Shown: positions 1 to 8,800, counted from the stretch's first letter. The stretch is DNA of 64,000 nt from Haladaptatus halobius (GCF_020618475.1 NZ_CP085337.1:558001-622000), one strand, 5' to 3'. A program made the numbers and translations. The notes: generated by a model not told the origin, from the sequence alone.

Positions 1-2
1 CT

Positions 3-173
3 TGGCGCGTCACCCCCCTCTCCGATGGGTTGCTCGCGTTCTACACGCCGTGTACCTACTGCTTCCCCGATTGGGAGGTCAATGTGGAAGTGGTCATTCG
101 AAGTAGTCGCAAGGGGGACGTCCTCCATCGTCCAGCACAACCAGTGAATCCACTGGAGTTGGATGACGGATGA
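3..173 (+). CDS. C-terminal part of a hypothetical protein (cut by window edge)
   Basis: An open frame enters from the left edge and stops at a TGA at 171-173, giving about 56 residues with no start inside the window. The peptide has a Cys-x2-Cys pair (TPCTYCFPDWE) and then alternating hydrophobic residues, as in the tail of a small beta-rich haloarchaeal protein. No family is recognised. The frame is plausible because it is acidic and ends just before the regulator gene, but it could be non-coding. Confidence 0.35.
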   Translation, partial: WRVTPLSDGLLAFYTPCTYCFPDWEVNVEVVIRSSRKGDVLHRPAQPVNPLELDDG

Positions 174-341
174 GGCAGTCAGACATCTCATCATCAGCCA
201 CAATTGTCGTGAGAGTTGAGACACTCACTGGGTGCGTCATCGCTCTCGAAGCCAAACTTGACGAATTCGTCGCACACTTCAATCCCTCCGTCGATCCCAA
301 GTAACTCAAGCAACTGTTTTTCTTGCCACCCTTCCTATGAG

Positions 342-992
342 ATGACCATGAAGTACATGACGGTCTTACTTGATCCGGACGATGGAGCCCTCATATCGGC
401 CTTTGATTTGATGAATACCGATACAGTGATTCGAGAATATCTGCACCACTTCAACGTTTTGACTGATGGAACGGTCGTTTTACTCTACCAGCTTCGCGGT
501 GACCTCACCCATGCGCGAACAATCTTCGACGAAAACCAAGATGTGTTACACTATGATGTCCATGAGCACGGTGACGGGATTGTGTATCTACACTGCAAGC
601 TGGATGAACCGCTTAAATTACTCCTATTGAGGCTTCAGAATGTCGAAGTGATAATCGACATGCCAATAGAGTTCCTACCTGACGGTCGTCTTCGAATTAC
701 GTTTATCGGAGAAACCGATCGATTGCGTCGGCTTCTCGACGGGACGAAAGAGTTAGTTGCCACTACACTTGAACGAAAAGGTGAGTATCATTCTGAGAGT
801 AATCGCCTCCGATCATTACTAACTGATCGTCAGCGTGAGATTCTGATCACTGCCGTTGAACAGGGGTACTACGATGTCCCGCGGCGGGCGGGTATCAGAG
901 ATCTCGCCGACGAAATTGGACTCAGTGTGGCGACAGTGGGCGAGCACCTCCAGAAAATCGAAGCGAGGATTCTTACTCAAGCAGTGTATTGA
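342..992 (+). CDS. HTH_10 family (bacterio-opsin activator-like) transcriptional regulator
   Basis: DNA-binding regulator of about 216 residues. The N-terminal ~150 residues form a sensor-like domain (YLHHFNVLTDGTVVLLYQLRGD). The C-terminus is a typical HTH_10 domain: LTDRQREIL, then a GYYDVPR turn, then a recognition helix region (LSVATVGEHLQKIEARIL). The frame is open upstream to 216, but the ATG at 342 is chosen because the close paralogue at 32279-32920 begins at the equivalent place. A third, more distant relative is at 54090-54734. Bat-type regulators respond to light, oxygen or other stress; the signal here is unknown. The downstream DoxX gene is a possible target. Confidence 0.88.
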   Translation: MTMKYMTVLLDPDDGALISAFDLMNTDTVIREYLHHFNVLTDGTVVLLYQLRGDLTHARTIFDENQDVLHYDVHEHGDGIVYLHCKLDEPLKLLLLRLQNVEVIIDMPIEFLPDGRLRITFIGETDRLRRLLDGTKELVATTLERKGEYHSESNRLRSLLTDRQREILITAVEQGYYDVPRRAGIRDLADEIGLSVATVGEHLQKIEARILTQAVY

Positions 993-1123
993 GTTCGGTT
1001 CGCGGATTCAGCGACACAACTATATTTACCACCGCTGACGGATGCGACCCATGCTTTGGGTTTATCGAGGTCACCAGAACTGTTCGGCAGTACCCTCATG
1101 CTCCGTTGAGACGTCGGAGTACC

Positions 1124-1621
1124 ATGGAAAAAATCGCAATCGAGAACGTTGATAACAGGCGCAGTAATCCGTACGTCGTCGTCCCCCTTGTACTGCTCCT
1201 CGCCGTACTGGTGGTGCTCCGCAGTCTTGGCACGCTCGGCGTGACGACCTTCGATTCCTGGGCGACTGCCACTCGACTTGGGCTGGCTGTGATGTTCATC
1301 TTCACAAGCCTCTCTCATTTCGCGGGAACTCGAGATGCTCTCATCCAGATGGTACCCGACGCGTTGCCGACTCCTGGATTGTTAGTGACGCTCACCGGCC
1401 TTGCAGAGATTGCCGGCGCAATTGGGCTACTCCTGCCAGCGTTCGCATCGTGGGCTGGTCTCGGACTGGCCGTGCTTCTCGTGGTGATATTCCCGGCGAA
1501 CGTCGTTGCCGTACGAGAAGGCATTGAAATCAACAGGAAGCCAGCGACACCTCTCGGGTTTCGGTTGCTAGTTCAACTCGTCTTCATCGCCTCACTCCTT
1601 TGGGCAACTGGGTGGATCTAA
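1124..1621 (+). CDS. DoxX family membrane protein
   Basis: 165-residue integral membrane protein with about four hydrophobic segments: VVVPLVLLLAVLVVL, LGLAVMFIFTSLSHF, LAEIAGAIGLLLPAF, and a C-terminal pair ending LLWATGWI. The FTSLSHFAGTRDAL region and the later GLAEIAGAIGLLLP pattern match the DoxX/DoxD-like family, associated with quinone-linked or redox membrane processes. The frame is open upstream to 989, but ATG 1124 gives the expected N-terminus with a short polar head before the first membrane segment. Specific function unknown. Confidence 0.8.
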   Translation: MEKIAIENVDNRRSNPYVVVPLVLLLAVLVVLRSLGTLGVTTFDSWATATRLGLAVMFIFTSLSHFAGTRDALIQMVPDALPTPGLLVTLTGLAEIAGAIGLLLPAFASWAGLGLAVLLVVIFPANVVAVREGIEINRKPATPLGFRLLVQLVFIASLLWATGWI

Positions 1622-1624
1622 GGA

Positions 1625-1867
1625 ATGACGACGTTCGTATTCGTTCCCAGCGCGTGGCTTGACACCGGGGGCTGGAAGCGACCGCTCCCTGCTGATGAGG
1701 ATTCGGTAGGTATCCTGACACTGACCGAGATCAATGAATGGAAACAGACAGTTGTTGAGTTGAGCGATGACCTCCACACGGTTTTCAACACTATTGACGG
1801 ATCGAGGCGGTACGCCCAGCAGGTGTCTAATTTCGCAACTATCGGGAGATTTGCGAGGATCGAATGA
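1625..1867 (+). pseudogene. N-terminal remnant of an alpha/beta-hydrolase
   Basis: The first ~19 residues (MTTFVFVPSAWLDTGGWKR) match the opening beta-strand and oxyanion loop of EstA/salicylate-esterase-like alpha/beta-hydrolases (usual form TFVLVPGAWLGGWCWKR). The rest of the 80-codon frame has no hydrolase character: no GxSxG nucleophile elbow and no catalytic Asp or His. The frame ends by overlapping the ATG of the MATE gene (ATGA, 1864-1867). This reads as a hydrolase gene whose body was deleted, leaving its start fused to unrelated sequence. It could still be translated and couple to the exporter. Confidence 0.5.
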
Positions 1868-3399
1868 CCGATGAGAATTATCCGGCTAGCAATGATTCGA
1901 ACAGCGAGGAGATCACGGCCCTGAAGCAAGATGCGTCGAACACGATCATTAGCGATCGATCAGTCAACGTAACCGATGGGAAGTTGTTCAAACCACTGCT
2001 TCTCCTCTCTGCTCCGATCGTTCTATCACAGACTCTCGACATTGTCTATTATTTGGTCGATCTGTACTGGATCGGCCATCTCGGGGCCAACGCGGTCGCA
2101 GCGATGAGTTACTCGTGGCCGGTCATCTTTCTCGTTATCAGTATCGGGCTTGGGTTGACTACGGCGGGGACAGTTCTTGTCGCACAAAACAAAGGCTCTG
2201 GCCGCATAGTCCACGCGAACACAATTGCAGGCGGAACCGTTTCGTTCATTACGATTATTTCGATCGTGTTATCGATCGGCGGCTACACGCTCACACCGTG
2301 GTTGCTCGCCCTCGTTGGCGCGGCACCTGGAACGGAACCGCACACACTTGCTGTTCGATACACACGTATCACGTTTCTTGGATTAGTGCCTATGTTCTGG
2401 TTTTTTATCTTCGATTCGATAGCTCGAGGCTGGGGCGATACGAGAACGCCGCTTGCATTGATGGAGCTCAGTGTGTTCGTTAACGTCCTCATCGATCCGA
2501 TTGCTATCCACGGTTTTGCTGCCAATCCGCTCTTCGAATGGGCTGGACTTGACTCGCTCGAAACGATGCTCCAGGCGCAAACGGGGTTCGCCGGCTACGG
2601 CGTTGAGGGGGCTGCAATCGCGACGGTGTTCTCTAGGTCGATTGCCGCCTTGCTCGGCCTCTATATTCTCTTTTCCGGCCGGAGTGGACTCAACGTCACA
2701 CTTGAAACGCTTAGATTGCGACGAACGACGCTCTCCGAAATTGTCACGGTCGGCGTCCCGACGGCAATCGAGATGGGTGTTCGTGCGAGTGGCGTCGCAA
2801 TTCTGACCGCGATCATCGCGATAGAAGGCGACGCCGCCGTCGCAGCCTATGGAATCGCCGAATATCTCGCCGCACTTCTGTTCTTACCGGCCCTCGGGCT
2901 CGCGAGAGGAACGGAGACCACTGTCGGCCAGAATCTCGGGGCTGACCAGGTGACGCGCGCAAAACAAGCAGTGTACTTGAGCGCAGGAATGGTCGTAGTT
3001 GTGTTCGTATTCGCCGTTGCGGCCGCATATCCCTTTGCGGAAACTATCGTCAGCGTCTTTCTGACCGCTGAGACGAACGATGGCTCTGTCGAGTCCATTG
3101 TCCGGAACAGTGCCGCATATGTGTGGATTGTCGGCCCTGCAATGATCTTCCTCGGCGTGTTCCAGGTTACACTTGCGGCCTTCCGAGGGAGCGGGAATAC
3201 GAAACTCGCGATGGCACTTTCCGTCCAGGAGCTGTGGATGTTCCGACTCCCGCTGAGCTACGTATTTGTACAGTGGTTCGAGACGGGCATCGTCGGTGTC
3301 TGGTATGCGATCGCGTTATCGTATGTTATCTCAACATTGATCGCCGTGCTGTGGTTCCTCCGAGGAAGATGGATGACATCCCCCTCACTCGGGGGGTGA
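1864..3399 (+). CDS. MATE family multidrug/toxin efflux transporter
   Basis: 511-residue polytopic protein with the twelve-helix MATE layout in two homologous halves. Visible features are the opening helix PIVLSQTLDIVYYLVDLYWIGHLGANAVAA, the GWGDTRTPL motif after helix 6, and its second-half counterpart FRGSGNTKLAM. These transporters expel cationic drugs or metabolites using Na+ or H+ gradients. The ~40-residue hydrophilic head before the first helix is longer than usual. The start overlaps the preceding remnant by four bases. Confidence 0.92.
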   Translation: MTDENYPASNDSNSEEITALKQDASNTIISDRSVNVTDGKLFKPLLLLSAPIVLSQTLDIVYYLVDLYWIGHLGANAVAAMSYSWPVIFLVISIGLGLTTAGTVLVAQNKGSGRIVHANTIAGGTVSFITIISIVLSIGGYTLTPWLLALVGAAPGTEPHTLAVRYTRITFLGLVPMFWFFIFDSIARGWGDTRTPLALMELSVFVNVLIDPIAIHGFAANPLFEWAGLDSLETMLQAQTGFAGYGVEGAAIATVFSRSIAALLGLYILFSGRSGLNVTLETLRLRRTTLSEIVTVGVPTAIEMGVRASGVAILTAIIAIEGDAAVAAYGIAEYLAALLFLPALGLARGTETTVGQNLGADQVTRAKQAVYLSAGMVVVVFVFAVAAAYPFAETIVSVFLTAETNDGSVESIVRNSAAYVWIVGPAMIFLGVFQVTLAAFRGSGNTKLAMALSVQELWMFRLPLSYVFVQWFETGIVGVWYAIALSYVISTLIAVLWFLRGRWMTSPSLGG

Positions 3400-3531
3400 A
3401 TGGACACTTTCTCGGCGGAACGATGTGCTCCGATTGAAAGTGATCGTCAAACAGATGGGTGTCACGGAAGCGGACTACTGCTCAATCGTTGAACGCATCA
3501 TCGTCTCGTGGATACTCTATCCGTACCGTAG

Positions 3532-3867
3532 GAGGACAATTTTCAGTTCACACCAAACGCCGAGCAGCAAGATCGCGATGGTGGCGGTAAAGGCGATGGT
3601 ATCGGTGCGGCCTCTGATCTTGATAAACCCGATTACGACGAAGCCTCGCGGCAACTTGACGTACCGAGTGACACCAGCAATGTCTACCTTTTCGGTGAGG
3701 AAATGGAGAGTCCGGAAGCGGGTTTCGTTACCGATGGCTCACTGCATGTCCAGATATTGTTCGAGAAAGGAGACTGTGCTCCGGCAGAAGTCCTGCCAGA
3801 TCATCTGCGTCGGGGGACGAACGGTCGGTTTCGGCCATATTCAGTACGTGCTCACACAGGCGCATAA
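3532..3867 (+). pseudogene. Acidic open frame without a start codon, probable gene remnant
   Basis: After a TAG at 3529-3531, 111 codons stay open to the TAA at 3865-3867. The translation is acidic and haloarchaea-like (DLDKPDYDEASRQLDVPSD, then YLFGEEMESPEAGFVTDGSL), but the only in-frame ATG is deep inside. No family was recognised. It looks like the body of a gene that lost its 5' end. The following ~220 bp up to the E1-alpha gene are AT-rich and presumably hold the promoter of the aco operon; no other gene is seen there. Confidence 0.3.
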
Positions 3868-4087
3868 GTGCCCGCTGACTCAGTATCTACAGAAAAGTAG
3901 CTGGGGTGGTATAGCCAAGCGAACACGCTTCCTCCTGGGCCTAAAGTCGCGGGTTTCCCCGATATAGTATTTATGACAGATGCGACGATGAAGAAACAGA
4001 GATGAGACACCAGTTATTATTCCTAAATTAATATAACAAAATACAACTCTCTGTATCTACGGAAATGATAATTAAGCATATATCGTG

Positions 4088-5158
4088 ATGAATGATAGCA
4101 TACAACGTATCATGGCTGAGTATGACTTAAATACAGAAGATGGGCGTCGAGAAGCACTCCGTCGAATGCTTACCATTCGAGAGTTCGACACTACAGCTGG
4201 CGAATACTTTGCTGACGGTGAAATCCCGGGATTCGTCCACTTGTACATCGGCGAAGAGGCAGTTGCTGTTGGGGCATGTGCTGCCCTCGAATCGGACGAT
4301 TACATCGCCAGCACGCACCGAGGCCACGGTCACTGCATCGCAAAGGGACTGAATCCCAAGTTAATGATGGCCGAACTGTTTGGAAAACGGGACGGCTATT
4401 GTAACGGGAAGGGAGGGTCGATGCACATCGCCGACGTAGACTCCGGAATGCTTGGCGCGAATGGCATCGTCGGGGCAGGGCCCCCGCTAGCGACCGGCGC
4501 GGCGCTCACGATCGATTATCAGAGCCGAAATCAAGTCGCGCTTGGATTCCTTGGCGATGGTGCGGTCGCCCAGGGGCAAACGCATGAGGCTATCAACATG
4601 GCGTCAACGTGGAATCTCCCGGTGATTTACCTCGTTGAGAACAATCAGTACGGGGAGGCGACACCGGTCGGGAAACAACATAACGTCGGCAATCTTAGTG
4701 ATACTGCACAGGCATACGACATTCCAGGTGTGACTGTCGATGGAATGGACGTGATAGCGATTAACGAGGCTGTCACTGAAGCACGGAAACGTGCTCGTGC
4801 CGGCGATGGCCCAACACTCATTGAGGCTAATACATACCGATACCGAGGCCACTACGAAGGTGACGAACAGCCCTACCGCGACGAAGACGAGATCGAGCGC
4901 TGGAAGGAACAAGACGCTATCAAATCGTTTAAAGATCGGCTCATCGAGCGCGACGAACTCACTGAAGACGAACTCGAAGAGATGCGAACCGAGGTCGAGG
5001 AAACCATTGCCGACGCAGTCGAGTACGCGCAAGACGCCGACCTGCCGGCTCCCGAGGAAGCGTACGACGATATGTTCGGCGAATCGGTGCCCGAGATCGA
5101 ACAGTTCGCAAACAGACCACGTGCTGATGGCGGCATAACCGATGGTGATTCACAATGA
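4088..5158 (+). CDS. acoA: Thiamine-dependent 2-oxoacid/acetoin dehydrogenase E1 component, alpha subunit
   Basis: 356 residues of the E1-alpha family (pyruvate, branched-chain 2-oxoacid or acetoin dehydrogenase). The thiamine-diphosphate motif runs from GDGAVAQGQTHEA (GDG at ~156-158) to VENNQYG (NN at ~185-186). The substrate/cofactor loop STHRGHGHCIAKG and the KGGSMHIAD segment are typical. It decarboxylates a 2-oxoacid, or cleaves acetoin, and passes the acyl group to the lipoyl domain of E2. The start is ATG 4088 (a GTG lies one codon upstream). The stop overlaps the E1-beta start (ATGA). The neighbouring AcoX gene favours acetoin dehydrogenase, but pyruvate cannot be excluded from sequence. 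Confidence 0.9.
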   Translation: MNDSIQRIMAEYDLNTEDGRREALRRMLTIREFDTTAGEYFADGEIPGFVHLYIGEEAVAVGACAALESDDYIASTHRGHGHCIAKGLNPKLMMAELFGKRDGYCNGKGGSMHIADVDSGMLGANGIVGAGPPLATGAALTIDYQSRNQVALGFLGDGAVAQGQTHEAINMASTWNLPVIYLVENNQYGEATPVGKQHNVGNLSDTAQAYDIPGVTVDGMDVIAINEAVTEARKRARAGDGPTLIEANTYRYRGHYEGDEQPYRDEDEIERWKEQDAIKSFKDRLIERDELTEDELEEMRTEVEETIADAVEYAQDADLPAPEEAYDDMFGESVPEIEQFANRPRADGGITDGDSQ

Positions 5159-6159
5159 CAGCACAAGCAGAACTCGAACAACAACAGACGGAGACGATGA
5201 CAGTTCGCGAGGCTATCCGGGAGGCACTGAGAGAGGAACTTGAACGCGATGAAGACGTCTTCATCATGGGTGAGGACGTCGGCCTGTTCGGTGGGGTTCT
5301 CGAAGTGACAGGTGACCTCTTCGAGCAATTCGGTGAGGAACGCGTTCGCGACACGCCCATCGCCGAAGCTGGCTTCATTGGTGCTGCAACGGGCGCAGCT
5401 GCGACCGGATCGCGTCCAGTCGTCGAGCTCATGTTTAGCGATTTCATGGGCGTCTCGATGGAGCAAATCATGAATCAGATGGCGAAGATGCGCTATATGT
5501 TTGGCGGAAAGACGGAGATGCCTGTCACCGTCCGTGCGACCGAGGGCGGCGGCATGGGGGCGGCCAGCCAGCACTCAGGGACTGTCCATACCTGGATTGC
5601 ACACTTTCCAGGTCTCAAGGCCGTTGCTCCTGGCACAGCCGAGAGTGCGAAGGGACTGACGAAGGCTGCGATTCGGTCGAACGATCCTGTGTTCGTCTTC
5701 GAGAACAAGATGATCTACGAACAGGAGGGGGAGGTTCCGACGGACGAGGACTTCACGGTTCCACTCGGTGAAGCCAACATCGAGCGAGAAGGTTCCGACG
5801 TAACTGTGGTGGCAACACAGCGACTCGTCGGTGAGTCCCTGACCGTCGCTGAAGAGATGGAAGGAGAGGTGAGCATTGAGATCATCGATCCGCGCTCGCT
5901 GTATCCGCTGGACACCGACACCATCGTCGAGAGCGTCGAGAAGACGGGGCGACTGGTGGTCGCCGACGAGAGTCCACTTTCATACGGTATCCACGCTGAG
6001 GTCGCAACCCGCGCGATGGAGAACGCATTTTACAGCCTCGATGCGCCGATCCAGCGGGTCGGGACACCCGACACCCACATGCCGTTCAGTCCGCCGCTCG
6101 AACAGGAGGTTCTGCCCGACGGCGAAGAGGTTCAAGACGCTATCGAGCGAATCGTCTGA
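5155..6159 (+). CDS. acoB: Thiamine-dependent 2-oxoacid/acetoin dehydrogenase E1 component, beta subunit
   Basis: 334 residues with the transketolase pyrimidine-binding domain and C-terminal transketolase domain of E1-beta. Characteristic segments are DEDVFIMGEDVGLFGGV, RVRDTPIAEAGFIGAA, QMAKMRYMFGGK, and the C-terminal IIDPRSLYPLDTDTIVESVEKTGRLVVADE. It forms the alpha2beta2 E1 core with the upstream subunit, to which it is translationally coupled (overlap at 5155-5158). A short gap separates it from AcoX, so the three genes form one transcription unit. Confidence 0.92.
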   Translation: MTAQAELEQQQTETMTVREAIREALREELERDEDVFIMGEDVGLFGGVLEVTGDLFEQFGEERVRDTPIAEAGFIGAATGAAATGSRPVVELMFSDFMGVSMEQIMNQMAKMRYMFGGKTEMPVTVRATEGGGMGAASQHSGTVHTWIAHFPGLKAVAPGTAESAKGLTKAAIRSNDPVFVFENKMIYEQEGEVPTDEDFTVPLGEANIEREGSDVTVVATQRLVGESLTVAEEMEGEVSIEIIDPRSLYPLDTDTIVESVEKTGRLVVADESPLSYGIHAEVATRAMENAFYSLDAPIQRVGTPDTHMPFSPPLEQEVLPDGEEVQDAIERIV

Positions 6160-6168
6160 GTCCCACAC

Positions 6169-7188
6169 GTGGCCCACGTTGGACTCATCGTCAACCCCGC
6201 TGCTGGCCGTGATATTCGCCGGCTCACGGGCGGTGCGAGCGTTGTCGACAACTATGCGAAGCGTCGCGTCGCAGAGTGCGTCCTCAACGGCTTGACTGTC
6301 GTCGACGACCCACCAAGCGTCGAAGTCATGCCCGACAGGACTGGAATCGCCGACTACGCTATCGGGGAAGCACCGGACGAGATTGCCATCGAGCAGGTAA
6401 CCATGTCTCTTGAGGAGTCGGCAGCAGATACGCGGCGAGCAGCCGCGCATTTCCGTGACCGCGCTGATATCGTCGTCGTCCTCGGCGGCGATGGGACGAC
6501 TCGTGACGTGGCGCTCGAACTTGGTGATGTGCCACTCGTCTCCGTCTCAACGGGGACGAATAACGTCGTGCCGACACCTGTCGACGGAACAGTGGCTGGC
6601 TCAGTTGCAGCAGTCATGGCCACTGGCATCGTCGACACTGGCGGGGTGACCTATCGACACGGGATGATCGACGCACGAGCCGATGACGTCAGTGGTGAAA
6701 AGCGTCTCACCGGTTTGGCAGCCGTCGAGGTCACCGACCGACCGTTCGTCGGGACGCGAGCCGTCATCGACCCATCGGATTTGCTCGGCGGGGTCGTCTC
6801 TCGGGCACACCCCTCCGAGATCGGTCTCAGCTGCGTCGCAGGGTGTATTGAACCCGTAGCACCCGATGCAGCTGGCGGCGCTGCACTCCGTTTCGGAGCC
6901 CCCGATACCGCACCCCAAACCGTCCGGGCGATCATCGCGCCCGGAATGACGACATCGGTCGGCGTTCTCGAACACGAACAGCTCGACTGGAACGAACCGG
7001 CGACGTTCGAGGTGACAGACGGCGTCATCGGTGCTGACGGCGAGCGCGAGCTCGAACTCGTGGATGCAACCGTCGAAATCACGCCGGTGGCGAACGGGCC
7101 GCGACTCGTCGACGTGACGGCAGCGCTCGAGGCAGCCGGTGAAACTGGTGTTCTGATTCAGGATATGTCGGCAACGGAAGAACGGTAG
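6169..7188 (+). CDS. acoX: AcoX-like ATP-NAD kinase family protein
   Basis: 339 residues of the ATP-NAD kinase-like fold. It opens HVGLIVNPAAGRDIRR and carries the diagnostic DIVVVLGGDGTTRDVA motif near residue 110, followed by VSTGTNNVVPTPVDGT. AcoX proteins are encoded in acetoin-catabolism operons, but their exact reaction is unsettled. The start is GTG at 6169, nine bases after the E1-beta stop; no ATG lies near. Homology to NAD kinase does not prove NAD phosphorylation here. Confidence 0.85.
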   Translation: MAHVGLIVNPAAGRDIRRLTGGASVVDNYAKRRVAECVLNGLTVVDDPPSVEVMPDRTGIADYAIGEAPDEIAIEQVTMSLEESAADTRRAAAHFRDRADIVVVLGGDGTTRDVALELGDVPLVSVSTGTNNVVPTPVDGTVAGSVAAVMATGIVDTGGVTYRHGMIDARADDVSGEKRLTGLAAVEVTDRPFVGTRAVIDPSDLLGGVVSRAHPSEIGLSCVAGCIEPVAPDAAGGAALRFGAPDTAPQTVRAIIAPGMTTSVGVLEHEQLDWNEPATFEVTDGVIGADGERELELVDATVEITPVANGPRLVDVTAALEAAGETGVLIQDMSATEER

Positions 7189-7205
7189 TCGACTGCGCTT
7201 CTACA

Positions 7206-7251
7206 GGCTGAGGAGGGCGAGTGCCTCGGGGTCAAGCCCCGAGGCAGTTCA
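7206..7251. repeat. Solo insertion-sequence right end / hairpin between convergent genes
   Basis: A perfect 10-bp stem (7222-7231 with 7237-7246) and 5-base loop lie between the convergent acoX and E2 genes, followed by TTCAC, which overlaps the E2 stop codon. The 46-bp segment is roughly 80% identical to 27053-27099 and shares its final AGTTCAC with the right end of the TnpB element at ~11403. It may be a leftover right end of that IS group now placed as a bidirectional terminator. Confidence 0.6.
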
Positions 7252-8592
7252 CTCTCTACCGCGGTACGTCCCCAGTACGAGTTCGGACGCCTGCTGGGCG
7301 TGCTCGAAGAACCGTTCCAGGAACTGCTCAGCGTCATCGAAGCCAATCGCATTGGTATCATACGTCAGACTTGCCGTCACGAGAGGTTGGAGCTCGACGC
7401 CCTCGCCATCTGGGATTGCTCGCTGGCCTGTCGGGTCGACCTCGAGGGTCGCGACTCCGGGTGGATTGACGAGGCGACCATCTGCATCACCAGTAGCCGC
7501 GTTTGCCAGCGTGAAGGTGGGCTGGTGCCCACTCGCATCGTCACTGCTGCCTTCTTGCCGTGCCTTAACGATGTCCGTCACGGATTTGCTTTCAACATCT
7601 GCAATCACGCTTGCGATTGGGTCGTCATCGATGTCGGTGGCGATAGCAACATCCTGTTTCTTCTGCAACTGGTGGGTCGCTTCCGAGTAGGTTGCGTTCA
7701 AAGTAGGACAGTCGGTCAACGTCGCAGAAGTGACGACCAGCATTACGTCACTTATCGTTACACGTTCCTCAAATGCTGTCCGAACAGCTTCCGTCGTCTC
7801 GAGCAGTGCCTTCGCGGCCGGTGGGTCGGCGACAGCAGTCGTTTGCTGGTATCGATACGCGCCTTCCTGCTCGGGGGTGATTCGACGGATACCCTCCGGT
7901 TCACCTGTGTCTGCTGGTGGTGTCTCTGCGACCGCTTTGACGTCGTCAGCAGTGATGGCTCCCTGTGGCCCTGTTCCATCGACGGTCGTCAGGTCGACGC
8001 CGAGTTCTTCTGCCCGCTTTTTCGCCCGCGGGGACGCCTTTACCGAATCCGTGGATTCGTCGGCACTTTCAGTGGCCGCCTCGACATCCTCGGCGGTGAT
8101 CGCATCCTGTGGACCCGTCCCCTCGACAGTCGTCAGATCGACGCCGAGTTCCTCCGCACGTTTCTCCGCTCGCGGAGACGCCTTCACCTCGGTCACGGTC
8201 GCCGTCGACGAGGATACGGATGCAGAGTCTTCACTGTCGGGTGTACTCGCGTCTGCGTTTGCGTCCGTCGGCGCTGCTTTTGTCTCCCCTTCCTCAGTTA
8301 CCTCCCCATCGAGTTCGGCCTCGGCCTCTGTTTCGAGACCGGAGATGTCGGCATCGGCCGCAGCGACGATGCCGATGGGCTTGCCTGGTGGAACGGATTC
8401 GTCCACCTCAACGTAGATGCGACGAAGAACTCCGTCCTCACGTGCCTCGACCTCTCCGATGCTCTTTTCAGACTCGACCTCGGCTATCATGTCCCCTTCG
8501 GCCACGTCGTCGCCAGTTTCGACCGACCACGTCAAGACTGTCCCCTGTTCCATCTCGAGACCGAGCTTCGGCATCTTGACAATATATCCCAT
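7249..8592 (-). CDS. Lipoyl-domain E2-like protein with tandem subunit-binding domains and degenerate acyltransferase motif
   Basis: E2-type protein of about 447 residues. The N-terminal lipoyl domain carries the modifiable lysine in EVESEKSIGE (residue ~43). An acidic linker follows, then two nearly identical peripheral-subunit-binding domains (KASPRAEKRAEELGVDLTT and KASPRAKKRAEELGVDLTT) about 48 residues apart. The C-terminal ~210 residues resemble the catalytic domain (PTLNATYSE, INPPGVATLEV-like), but the active-site HRxxDG motif is replaced by TNAIGF just before DDAEQFLERF, so both the catalytic His and the Asp are missing. Start MGYIVKMPKLG at 8592 fits the family; an upstream ATG at 8607 is possible. 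Convergent with acoABX. No E3 gene is in the window. Confidence 0.85.
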   Translation of the reverse strand: MGYIVKMPKLGLEMEQGTVLTWSVETGDDVAEGDMIAEVESEKSIGEVEAREDGVLRRIYVEVDESVPPGKPIGIVAAADADISGLETEAEAELDGEVTEEGETKAAPTDANADASTPDSEDSASVSSSTATVTEVKASPRAEKRAEELGVDLTTVEGTGPQDAITAEDVEAATESADESTDSVKASPRAKKRAEELGVDLTTVDGTGPQGAITADDVKAVAETPPADTGEPEGIRRITPEQEGAYRYQQTTAVADPPAAKALLETTEAVRTAFEERVTISDVMLVVTSATLTDCPTLNATYSEATHQLQKKQDVAIATDIDDDPIASVIADVESKSVTDIVKARQEGSSDDASGHQPTFTLANAATGDADGRLVNPPGVATLEVDPTGQRAIPDGEGVELQPLVTASLTYDTNAIGFDDAEQFLERFFEHAQQASELVLGTYRGRE

Positions 8593-8611
8593 GCTAACGT
8601 CATGCATGCAA

Positions 8612-8639
8612 CCCCACTAAAATGTATCTTTTAGCGGGG
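8612..8639. promoter_or_regulatory. 28-bp inverted repeat at the promoter of the E2-like gene
   Basis: Arms CCCC-x-CTAAAA and TTTTAG-x-GGGG face each other across six bases, directly upstream of the E2-like gene on the reverse strand. Arms of eleven bases match except for one position. The A/T-rich centre overlaps where a haloarchaeal TATA element would sit for a near-leaderless transcript. Read as an operator for a dimeric regulator; a stem-loop in a short leader is the alternative. Confidence 0.5.
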
Positions 8640-8800
8640 CAACGGCTAGGCCTACCACCTAGAGCATCACAGCCTACTCCTCCGTTACAGATGGAATGGT
8701 CATGACCTCAGAATCGGCACCTGCCTTTCTCAAGTGGAGCACGGTACATTCAAGCCCAAACGACCGATGGCTCCTCGCTCTATTTCGACAAGTTTTGATT

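Noticed and set aside
3903..3965. tRNA-like string with GGTGGTATAGCCAAGCG and GCGGGTTTCCCCG
   Set aside because: No acceptor stem, no convincing anticodon stem, and the T loop lacks TTCGA; chance resemblance or very old remnant.
7300..8634. 444-codon forward frame
   Set aside because: Antisense to the E2-like gene; Cys/Arg-rich composition is typical of the shadow of an acidic GC-rich gene.
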